DNA from: Pseudomonadota bacterium
GTDB taxonomy: Bacteria; Pseudomonadota; Alphaproteobacteria; Ferrovibrionales; Ferrovibrionaceae
NCBI GenBank assembly: GCA_021793055.1
Contig: JAJYTL010000133.1
Location: 1-8,315 of the forward strand
Length of the DNA: 8,315 bases
Reading direction: 5' to 3'
The notes beneath the pieces were generated by a model. That model had not been told where the DNA came from and ran no database searches. It worked only from the letters and a program-made list of their open reading frames with translations. A program made the position numbers and the translations under genes. This document shows positions 1 through 5,250 of the stretch, piece after piece (the first letter of the stretch is position 1; each line of letters opens with the position of its first letter).

Positions 1-66
1 GTGTTATGCCACGGCCCGAGCGCCGGCGCCACGCAATCCACGCCGCGCCAAGCCGCCGAGGCGCGA

Positions 67-96
67 CTGACAGCGGCGCGAAAATCAGTCTAGATC
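67..96 (+). promoter_or_regulatory. Possible promoter for the comF-like gene
   Basis: CTGACA at 67-72 (5 of 6 to the sigma-70 -35 consensus) is followed after 18 nt by TAGATC at 91-96, a poor -10 (3 of 6). It lies about 20 nt upstream of the comF-like start, which is where a promoter is needed. The rest of 1-117 contains no convincing gene: one frame is open from base 1 to a TAG at 91-93, but it has no recognisable protein signature. This is a pattern match only. Confidence 0.22.
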
Positions 97-117
97 GGGC
101 GAAATAGGGGATAGGTG

Positions 118-744
118 ATGGAAGAAGCGGATCATCTGCGTTCCCTGCCGCCGCGCAAATCGCCACGGGCGGCACTGGCCGAAGCCGTTCTTGGTGCCGG
201 GCGCTGCGCCGGGCGGCTTGGCTCTGCCGCGCTCCATCTTCTGCTGCCGCCGCAATGCCTGATCTGCCGCAAGCTGGTGAGCGAGCCGGGTGCGCTGTGC
301 GCCGCCTGCTGGCGCGGCCTCGACTTCATCGAGGGGCCGAGCTGCGCGGTTTGCGGCCTGCCCTTCGATTACGAGATCGGCGACAACGCCCATTGCGCCG
401 CCTGCCTCCGCCGCCGCTACAACCAGGCCGCGCTGCTCGGCCAAGCCCTGGCAAAACGGACGCAAAAGCCGCTGCTCGCCGACCTTCTCACCCGTACCCG
501 GCCGACGCCGAGCCAGGGCGGGCGCAACGCGGCCGAGTGCCGCCGCAATGTCCGGGGCGCCATGGCCGTGCGCCGGCGGCACCAGGCCGCGCTTGCCGGC
601 AGGCGCGTGCTTCTGATCGACGACGTGCTCACCACCGGGGCGACCGCGAATGCCTGCGCCGCGGCGCTGCTCCGGGCTGGAGCCGACGCGGTTCTGCTCC
701 TGGTCCTCGCGCGGGTTGTCCGGCCCGAGCCGCACGCCATATAG
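118..744 (+). CDS. ComF-family phosphoribosyltransferase-like protein with an internal deletion
   Basis: ComF proteins combine an N-terminal zinc-binding double-wing motif with a type I phosphoribosyltransferase fold. They are linked to DNA uptake in naturally competent species, but their role in most Alphaproteobacteria is unclear. The 208-residue product shows four CxxC pairs (C47/C50, C61/C64, C76/C79, C93/C96), then RYNQAA near 100-105, TPSQGG near 130-135 and the PRPP-binding loop VLLIDDVLTTGAT at 164-176. Family members normally carry about 60-65 residues between the last CxxC and RRRYNQ, including the first strands of the fold and a PVPLH-like segment. Here CAACL runs directly into RRRYNQ (around 406-420), so that block is missing in frame. 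ATG 118 is chosen because AGGGG (106-110) sits 7 nt upstream; GTG 115 is the alternative. Family identity is clear. Phosphoribosyltransferase activity is doubtful, and the gene may be decaying or the assembly collapsed. Confidence 0.85.
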   Translation: MEEADHLRSLPPRKSPRAALAEAVLGAGRCAGRLGSAALHLLLPPQCLICRKLVSEPGALCAACWRGLDFIEGPSCAVCGLPFDYEIGDNAHCAACLRRRYNQAALLGQALAKRTQKPLLADLLTRTRPTPSQGGRNAAECRRNVRGAMAVRRRHQAALAGRRVLLIDDVLTTGATANACAAALLRAGADAVLLLVLARVVRPEPHAI

Positions 745-833
745 TGGAGGGGCTTGCGGCATTGGTTGCGGTTTTCGCAGGCCCGCGTCTCGCACCCCGC
801 GTCTTGCCCCCGGTCTTGCAATGGGATGACCCG

Positions 834-1103
834 ATGGCCGAAGTCGTAATCTACACCACCATGTTCTGCCCCTATTGCGCGCGGGCCAAGGCGCTGCTCG
901 ACAAGAAGGGCGTCGCCTTCGAGGAAATCAGCGTCGATTTCGATCCGGCCTTGCGCGCCGAGATGGCGCGCCGCGCCGAAGGACGCACGACGGTGCCGCA
1001 GATTTTCATCGACGGCGCGCCGATCGGCGGCTCCGATGATCTCTATGCGTTGGAGCGGGCGGGCAAGCTCGACGCGCTGCTCGGCGCCAAGGCGGCGGAA
1101 TAG
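834..1103 (+). CDS. grxC: Glutaredoxin 3 (dithiol, CPYC type)
   Basis: This cytoplasmic thiol-disulfide oxidoreductase uses glutathione to reduce protein disulfides and mixed disulfides. The 89-residue product has the usual length and every landmark of class I glutaredoxins: a first beta strand VVIYTT, the CPYC active site (C12, C15), the cis-proline motif TVPQIFI (P55) and the GGSDD glutathione-binding turn at 65-69. ATG 834 is favoured because homologues start at this point; GGGA at 823-826 is a modest ribosome-binding site 7 nt upstream. An in-frame GTG at 744 overlaps the comF TAG (TAGTG) and would add 30 residues, but these have no place in the fold. The 89 nt between comF and this ATG hold no other gene. 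The next gene begins 11 nt after the stop, so the two are probably cotranscribed. Confidence 0.95.
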   Translation: MAEVVIYTTMFCPYCARAKALLDKKGVAFEEISVDFDPALRAEMARRAEGRTTVPQIFIDGAPIGGSDDLYALERAGKLDALLGAKAAE

Positions 1104-1107
1104 GAGG
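1102..1107 (+). promoter_or_regulatory. Strong ribosome-binding site overlapping the grxC stop
   Basis: AGGAGG is a perfect Shine-Dalgarno core. It overlaps the TAG stop of grxC (1101-1103) and lies 7 nt before ATG 1115. It fixes the start of the nitrilase-family gene and implies that the two genes share a transcript and may be translationally coupled. Confidence 0.85.
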
Positions 1108-1114
1108 CGCCGGA

Positions 1115-1960
1115 ATGGCCTTCAAGCTCGCCTGCATTCAGATCACCTCGGGCGAAGACATATCCGCCAATATCGCGGCCGCCACGCGCCTGATCCGCGA
1201 CGCCAAGGCGGCCGGCGCCGAGATCGTGGCGACGCCGGAGAACAGCGCCATCATGGCCGCCCGCGGCGAGACCACGGTCGCCGCCGCGGCGCCCGAAGAG
1301 ACCCATCCGGTGCTCGCCGCCTATCGCGCCCTGGCCGAGGAAACTGGGCTTTGGATCCTGCTTGGCTCGATCGGCGTCCGCCTGCCCGACGAGCGCCGCA
1401 TCGCCAACCGCTCGCTGCTGATCACGCCGAACGGCGCGATCGCCGCGCGCTACGACAAGATCCATATGTTCGACGTCGATCTCGGCACCGGCGAGCGCTA
1501 CGAGGAATCGCGGCGCTACCGGCCGGGCGCGGCGGCCCGCCTCGTCCCGCTGCCCTGGGGCCTGCTCGGCATGACGGTCTGCTACGACCTGCGCTTCCCG
1601 CAGCTCTATCGCGCCCTCGCCAAGGGCGGCGCGCAGTTCCTCAGCATTCCCTCGGCCTTCACCCGCCCGACCGGCGCCGCCCATTGGCACGTGCTGATGC
1701 GGGCGCGGGCGATCGAGACCGGCTGCTTCGTCTTCGCTCCGGCGCAATGCGGCGTCCATCCGGGCGAGCGCAAGACCTACGGCCACTCGCTGATCGTCGA
1801 TCCCTGGGGCGAGGTTCTGGCCGACGGCGGCGATGCGCCCGGCTTCGTCATCGCGGAAATCGACATCGCCAAGGTGGCGGAAGCGCGCCGCCGCATCCCC
1901 TCGCTCGGCCACGACCGGCCGTTCTCCCTCGATCGCGCGGCGGAAAAAGCGGCGGAATAG
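1115..1960 (+). CDS. Carbon-nitrogen hydrolase, probable deaminated glutathione amidase
   Basis: This is a nitrilase-superfamily protein of the Nit1/YbeM type, whose known members hydrolyse the amide of deaminated glutathione, a damaged form made by transaminase side reactions. The 281-residue product has normal length. The catalytic triad is visible: E42 in ATPEN, K115 in YDKIHMFD, and the nucleophile C156 in TVCYDLRFPQLYR, with the auxiliary glutamate E130 in the RYEES loop. FLSIPSAFT and the HWHVLMRARAIE segment that follows are also typical. The neighbouring glutaredoxin gene supports a glutathione-linked role. Substrate assignment is by subfamily and context: other nitrilase-branch amidases share these motifs, so the hydrolase call is firm and the exact substrate is moderately sure. 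The gene ends only 5 nt from the stop of the opposing methyltransferase gene. Confidence 0.92.
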   Translation: MAFKLACIQITSGEDISANIAAATRLIRDAKAAGAEIVATPENSAIMAARGETTVAAAAPEETHPVLAAYRALAEETGLWILLGSIGVRLPDERRIANRSLLITPNGAIAARYDKIHMFDVDLGTGERYEESRRYRPGAAARLVPLPWGLLGMTVCYDLRFPQLYRALAKGGAQFLSIPSAFTRPTGAAHWHVLMRARAIETGCFVFAPAQCGVHPGERKTYGHSLIVDPWGEVLADGGDAPGFVIAEIDIAKVAEARRRIPSLGHDRPFSLDRAAEKAAE

Positions 1961-1965
1961 CCGGT

Positions 1966-2487
1966 CTATTCCACGCGGTTGAGGGCGCAGATCTTCTGCC
2001 GCACGGCGGCGCGCGGCGCGCGTTCCGGGCCGTGTTCGTAGGCCCGCACTAGCAGCCTGCCCCGGACCGCCTCGAGAAGCTCGCCCGGGCGCAGCAGAAA
2101 CTCGGGATTGCTCGGGCGGCCGAAGCGCTCGTGGCCGCGGGCGAAGGTTTCGTAGATCAGCGTGCCGCCCGGCGCCAGGCTCTCGATCAACAGCGGCAAC
2201 AACGGCCGCCAGAGATAATTGGTCACCACCACCGCGGCGAAGCACGCCCCGGGCAGTGGCCACGTCGCCGCTTCGAGATCGGCGGCGACGACGCGAAAGC
2301 CGGGCCGATCGCCCAACGCCCGCAAGCCGGCGACGTCGCGATCGACCGCCGTGACCGGATGGCCGCGGCCGAGAAAGAACAGGCTGTGGCGGCCCTGCCC
2401 GGCGGCGACGTCGAGCACCGGCCCACCCGCTGGAACCTCGTCGGCCCAGCGCGAAACCCATGTGGAGGGCGGCGTCAGCACGGCCAA
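1966..2487 (-). CDS. Class I SAM-dependent methyltransferase (TehB-like), substrate unknown
   Basis: This 173-residue cytosolic protein has a Rossmann-type methyltransferase core: motif I VLDVAAGQGRHS at 24-35, the acidic end of strand 2 at AVDRD (D49), the motif II region D70, then VVTNYLWRPLLP and LAPGGTLIYETFA (about 88-117), followed by RFGRPSNPEFLL. The latter block is characteristic of small TehB-like methyltransferases with undefined substrates. The chosen start is a TTG (complement of 2485-2487). No ATG lies in frame between the upstream stop and motif I, and a GTG two codons further in is equally possible; neither has a clear Shine-Dalgarno. The gene runs opposite to its neighbours, converging on the nitrilase and diverging from DUF1178. 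It therefore needs its own promoter and looks like an insertion into a collinear block. The family call is secure; the function is unknown. Confidence 0.88.
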   Translation of the reverse strand: MAVLTPPSTWVSRWADEVPAGGPVLDVAAGQGRHSLFFLGRGHPVTAVDRDVAGLRALGDRPGFRVVAADLEAATWPLPGACFAAVVVTNYLWRPLLPLLIESLAPGGTLIYETFARGHERFGRPSNPEFLLRPGELLEAVRGRLLVRAYEHGPERAPRAAVRQKICALNRVE

Positions 2488-2618
2488 TCCGCGCGCGCCC
2501 GCGGCACCCGATTCGACATTAGACCAGTCATCAGACTTTTTTCACCTTGATGATGCACTCTTGCCGCTGGGTCATAATTCTGCCATCTATCGATCCAGCA
2601 TTGCGCGGGGCTCGGGTG
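2488..2618. promoter_or_regulatory. AT-rich divergent promoter region (methyltransferase / DUF1178)
   Basis: This 131 bp gap between two divergent starts is clearly richer in A/T than the surrounding coding DNA, chiefly from about 2513 rightwards. On the minus strand, TCTAAT (complement of 2518-2523) matches the -10 consensus at 5 of 6 positions and lies about 30 nt before the methyltransferase TTG. On the plus strand, CATAAT at 2573-2578 (5 of 6) lies about 40 nt before the DUF1178 ATG. Neither has a convincing -35 at 16-18 nt; the nearest plus-strand TTGATG (2547-2552) is 20 nt away. The location is compelling, the individual boxes are not. Confidence 0.35.
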
Positions 2619-3059
2619 ATGATTCTTTATCAACTTGAATGCCGGAACCAGCACGGTTTTGAGGCTTGGTTCCGCGACAGCAAGGCCTATGACAGCCAGG
2701 CCAAGGCCGGGCGCGTCACCTGCCCGGTCTGCGGCAGCCGCAAGGTCGCCAAGGCGCCGATGGCCCCGAACATCGCGACCCGGCGCGAAGCCCCGGCCGC
2801 CGCGCCCGCCACCGCGAAAGACCCGACCCATCCCGAGATCGCCGAGGCCATCGAGCTGCTGCGGGCGTTGCGCCGCCAGGTGGAGGAAAATTGCGACAAC
2901 GTCGGCGATCAATTCGCCGAGGAAGCGCGCAAGATGCATTACGGCGAAGCCGAGCGGCGCGACATCTATGGCGACGCGACCGCCGAGCAGGCCGAGGAAC
3001 TGCGCGAGGAAGGGATCGAGTTCGGCCAGATCCCGTGGCTGCCGCGCCACGATTCCTGA
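2619..3059 (+). CDS. DUF1178 family protein, zinc-ribbon-like N-terminus
   Basis: This is a 146-residue protein of the DUF1178 family, common in Alpha- and Betaproteobacteria and without an established function. The N-terminus MILYQLEC...HGFEAWF resembles a small metal-binding ribbon, with C8, H12 and the pair C35/C38 in TCPVCGS. An Ala/Pro-rich linker (about 57-68) leads to a charged helical C-terminal half with the conserved patches ENCDNVG (90-96), EEARKMHYGE (101-110), IYGDAT (116-121) and PWLPR near the end. ATG 2619 fits the usual family start; GTG immediately before it is possible. GGGG at 2607-2610 is a weak ribosome-binding site 8 nt upstream. In relatives this gene is often found beside the nitrilase and glutaredoxin genes; here the reverse methyltransferase separates them. 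The family call is confident; no role is claimed. Confidence 0.88.
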   Translation: MILYQLECRNQHGFEAWFRDSKAYDSQAKAGRVTCPVCGSRKVAKAPMAPNIATRREAPAAAPATAKDPTHPEIAEAIELLRALRRQVEENCDNVGDQFAEEARKMHYGEAERRDIYGDATAEQAEELREEGIEFGQIPWLPRHDS

Positions 3060-3109
3060 CGACTCCTGTCTTGGCGCCCCCATCATGGCACCCAAGCCTG
3101 AAATCCCGC

Positions 3110-3125
3110 CCGGCGCACCCGCCGG
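3110..3125. terminator. Possible hairpin between convergent genes
   Basis: A perfect 6-bp stem (CCGGCG/CGCCGG) with a 4-nt CACC loop lies in the 72 bp gap between the convergent DUF1178 and ubiG stops, where a bidirectional terminator would be expected. No T-tract follows on either strand, and short GC palindromes are frequent at this base composition, so it could be chance. Confidence 0.22.
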
Positions 3126-3131
3126 CCGCGC

Positions 3132-3914
3132 TCAGAGCTTCTCCGCCATAGCCATGTAATTCACCGCGAGGTCGCGCCCGAGCGACCAGCGTTCGCGCAG
3201 CGGATCGTAGACGACGCCGGTCAGCTCGGCGAGATCGAGGCCGGCGGCACGAAGCGCCGCCGCCAGTTCGTGCGGGCGGACGAACTTTTTCCAATGGTGG
3301 GTGCCGGGAGGCAGCCAGCGCAGCAGATATTCGGCACCGACGATGGCGAGGCCAAAGGACTTGACGGTGCGGTTGAGGGTGGCAAGGAACAGCAGGCCGC
3401 CGGGCGCGAGCAGCGCGCTGCAGGCCAGGACGAAACTGTCGAGATCGGCCAAGTGCTCCAGCACCTCCATGGCGACAATGGCATCGAAGCGCTCGCCGGA
3501 GCCGGCAAGTTCCTCGGCGGTCGCCGCCCGGTAATCGATTTCGAGCCCGACCGCCGCCGCGTGCCGGCTGGCCGCGGCGATGTTCTCGGGTGCCGGATCG
3601 GCGCCGACCACCTCGGCCCCGAGCCGGGCCAGCGGCTCGGACAACAGGCCGCCGCCGCAGCCGAGATCCAACAGGCGAAGGCCCTTAAGCGGCTTCGGCT
3701 GCTTGGCATCGCGGCCGAGACGCCGGCACAGGCGGTCCCGGACGAAGGCGATGCGGATCGGGTTCAGCTGGTGCAGGAAGCGGTGTTCGCCGGCGCTGTC
3801 CCACCATTGCCCGGCGCGCGCCGCGAAATGCCGGATTTCCGCCGGATCGACGCTGCCCTGGCCGCCCGGGCGGCGGCCGGCGGCGGCCGGATCTCGGAGA
3901 ATTTTTGTGACCAT
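3132..3914 (-). CDS. ubiG: Ubiquinone biosynthesis O-methyltransferase
   Basis: UbiG performs both O-methylation steps of ubiquinone synthesis (on the polyprenyl catechol and on demethylubiquinol) with SAM, at the inner membrane surface. The 260-residue product matches the family length. It has FAARAGQWWD near 30-39, LNPIRIAFVRD near 50-60, SAM motif I LLDLGCGGGLLSEPLA at 81-96, D106 after strand 2, FDAIVAMEVLEHL at 143-155, LATLNRTVKSF at 177-187, PGTHHWKKFVRPHEL at 203-217 and NYMAMAEKL at the end. The reading frame stays open for another 260 codons upstream, antisense to lysC. ATG at 3914 is chosen because N-terminal family similarity begins just after it and earlier starts would lie inside lysC. 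No strong Shine-Dalgarno is visible. The gene diverges from lysC and converges on DUF1178. Presence of ubiG implies an aerobic, ubiquinone-using cell. Confidence 0.96.
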   Translation of the reverse strand: MVTKILRDPAAAGRRPGGQGSVDPAEIRHFAARAGQWWDSAGEHRFLHQLNPIRIAFVRDRLCRRLGRDAKQPKPLKGLRLLDLGCGGGLLSEPLARLGAEVVGADPAPENIAAASRHAAAVGLEIDYRAATAEELAGSGERFDAIVAMEVLEHLADLDSFVLACSALLAPGGLLFLATLNRTVKSFGLAIVGAEYLLRWLPPGTHHWKKFVRPHELAAALRAAGLDLAELTGVVYDPLRERWSLGRDLAVNYMAMAEKL

Positions 3915-3968
3915 CGCGGGAAATCCGTGCCTCGCTCTTTCGCGTACTTGTATGGGGCCTGCGGGCAG

Positions 3969-3997
3969 AGTATGAATACGCGCGCCTTGACCCGCAA
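3969..3997 (-). promoter_or_regulatory. Candidate ubiG promoter in the ubiG-lysC divergent gap
   Basis: Read on the minus strand, TTGCGG (complement of 3992-3997) is followed after exactly 17 nt by CATACT (complement of 3969-3974), a moderate sigma-70-like pair about 55 nt upstream of the ubiG ATG. On the plus strand the same region holds TTGACC (3987-3992), which could be a lysC -35 box, but the -10 candidates after it (the TAAAAC at 4008-4013) are only 15 nt away. The 114 bp gap must hold promoters for both genes, and these elements would overlap. Confidence 0.3.
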
Positions 3998-4028
3998 GGT
4001 TTGTGGCTAAAACTCCGGATATTGCATC

Positions 4029-5249
4029 ATGGCCCGCTTGGTAATGAAATTCGGCGGCACATCCGTGGCCGGCACCGAACGCATCCGCAATGCGGCGGCG
4101 CGCGTCAAGCGCGAAGTCGAGGCCGGCAACGAGGTTGCCGTGGTGGTCTCGGCGATGGCGGGGGAAACCAACCGCCTGGTCGGCTTTTGCCGCGAGATCG
4201 CGCCGCTGCACGACGCCCGCGAATACGACACCGTGGTGGCGAGCGGCGAGCAGGTGACCACCGGCCTGATGGCGCTCGCGCTGCATCAGATCGACGTCTC
4301 GGCCCGCTCCTGGCTCGGCTGGCAGATTCCCGTCCGCACCGACGGCACGCACGGCTCGGCCCGCATCGAGGCGATCGAGACCGCCGAGATCGAGCGCCGC
4401 TTCGGCGAGGGCCAGGTGGCGGTGGTGGCCGGCTTCCAGGGTCTCGGCCCCGACGGCCGGGTAACCACCTTGGGCCGCGGCGGCTCGGATACCTCGGCCG
4501 TCGCCCTGGCGGCCGCGCTGCGCGCCGACCGCTGCGATATCTACACCGATGTGGAGGGGATATTCACCGCCGACCCCCGCATCGTGACGCGTGCCCGCAA
4601 GCTTGCTAAGATCACCTACGAGGAGATGCTGGAGCTCGCCTCTCTCGGCGCTCGGGTGCTGCAAACGCGGTCCGTGGAAATGGCGATGAACCACCGGGTT
4701 CGTCTGCAGGTCTTATCGAGCCTCAGCGACGCGCCCGGAACTCTCGTGATCGATGAGGACGAGATCATGGAAAAAAGGGTTGTGAGCGGCATCACCTACG
4801 CGCCGGACGAGGCCAAGATCACGCTTCACGCGGTCGCCGACCGGCCGGGCGTCGCGGCGGTGATCTTCGGGTCGCTGTCGCAGGCGAACATCAACGTCGA
4901 CATGATCGTGCAGTCGGCCGCGCCCGACGGCTCCACGACCGACATCACCTTCACGGTCGGCCGCACCGAGCTTGAGCGTGCGCTCAAGGTTCTCGAGGGC
5001 AAGAAGAGCGATATCGGCTATAGCCGCCTGTCGCCCGATCCCAACGTGGTCAAGGTGTCGGTGGTCGGTGTCGGCATGCGCAGCCACGCCGGCGTCGCCC
5101 AAACCATGTTCCAGGCGTTGGCCGCGAAGAACATCAACATCCAGGCGATATCGACGTCCGAAATCAAGGTCAGCGTGCTGATCGGCGCCGACTACACCGA
5201 GCTCGCGGTTCGCGCGCTGCACAGCGCGTTCGGTCTGGACGCGGCCTGA
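4029..5249 (+). CDS. lysC: Aspartate kinase, ACT-regulated
   Basis: LysC phosphorylates L-aspartate, the first step toward lysine, diaminopimelate, threonine and methionine, and is typically feedback-inhibited through its ACT domains. The 406-residue product has the standard length of the monofunctional alpha/beta type. The kinase domain (1 to about 240) shows KFGGTS at 7-12, VVVSAMAGETN at 38-48, SGEQVTTGLM at 72-81, GRGGSDTSA at 149-157 and YTDVEGIFTADPR at 172-184. The ACT tandem covers about 265-335 (RPGVAAVIFGSLSQANINVDM, then STTDITFTV) and 345-403 (VGMRSHAGVAQTMFQALAAKNINI). ATG 4029 starts directly before the conserved first strand; the ribosome-binding site is weak. A strong internal start at M247 may give a separate regulatory subunit. 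The next gene begins 1 nt after the stop, so lysC leads a tight operon. Confidence 0.97.
   Translation: MARLVMKFGGTSVAGTERIRNAAARVKREVEAGNEVAVVVSAMAGETNRLVGFCREIAPLHDAREYDTVVASGEQVTTGLMALALHQIDVSARSWLGWQIPVRTDGTHGSARIEAIETAEIERRFGEGQVAVVAGFQGLGPDGRVTTLGRGGSDTSAVALAAALRADRCDIYTDVEGIFTADPRIVTRARKLAKITYEEMLELASLGARVLQTRSVEMAMNHRVRLQVLSSLSDAPGTLVIDEDEIMEKRVVSGITYAPDEAKITLHAVADRPGVAAVIFGSLSQANINVDMIVQSAAPDGSTTDITFTVGRTELERALKVLEGKKSDIGYSRLSPDPNVVKVSVVGVGMRSHAGVAQTMFQALAAKNINIQAISTSEIKVSVLIGADYTELAVRALHSAFGLDAA
4756..4769 (+). promoter_or_regulatory. Internal lysC ribosome-binding site and start for a possible beta subunit
   Basis: AGGA at 4756-4759 lies 7 nt before an in-frame ATG at 4767-4769 (M247 of LysC), a better signal than that of the main lysC start. 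Initiation here would yield a 160-residue product beginning MEKRVVSGITY and comprising both ACT domains. In Bacillus subtilis and Corynebacterium glutamicum, aspartokinase beta subunits arise from internal starts at the equivalent point (the Corynebacterium one begins MEEAVLTGV). The site is seen directly; its use in this organism is inferred. Confidence 0.5.
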
Positions 5250-5250
5250 C

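Noticed and set aside
1..107. Short plus-strand frames at the left edge (for example ATG at 6 to TAG at 105-107)
   Set aside because: About 33 codons of Arg/Ala/Pro-rich sequence without ribosome-binding site or similarity to anything I recognise.
255..833. Upstream extension of the grxC reading frame through the comF-like gene
   Set aside because: The extra ~190 residues are Arg/Ala/Pro-rich out-of-frame translation of comF. Glutaredoxin similarity starts exactly at M834.
1043..2461. 472-codon minus-strand frame across the nitrilase and methyltransferase genes
   Set aside because: It overlaps two genes with clear catalytic motifs in other frames and its own translation is compositionally biased without domain signatures.
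2525..2542. AGTC-ATCA-GACT followed by six Ts, resembling a plus-strand terminator
   Set aside because: The stem is only 4 bp with two GC pairs, too weak for an intrinsic terminator, and no plus-strand gene ends nearby.
2475..3095. 206-codon minus-strand frame opposite DUF1178
   Set aside because: No domain recognised, and it covers the shared promoter gap and a plus-strand gene with conserved DUF1178 patches.
3915..4694. 260-codon upstream extension of the ubiG frame, antisense to lysC
   Set aside because: The open frame continues only because of base composition. The UbiG family fold begins after M3914, and the extension would mirror the conserved LysC kinase domain.
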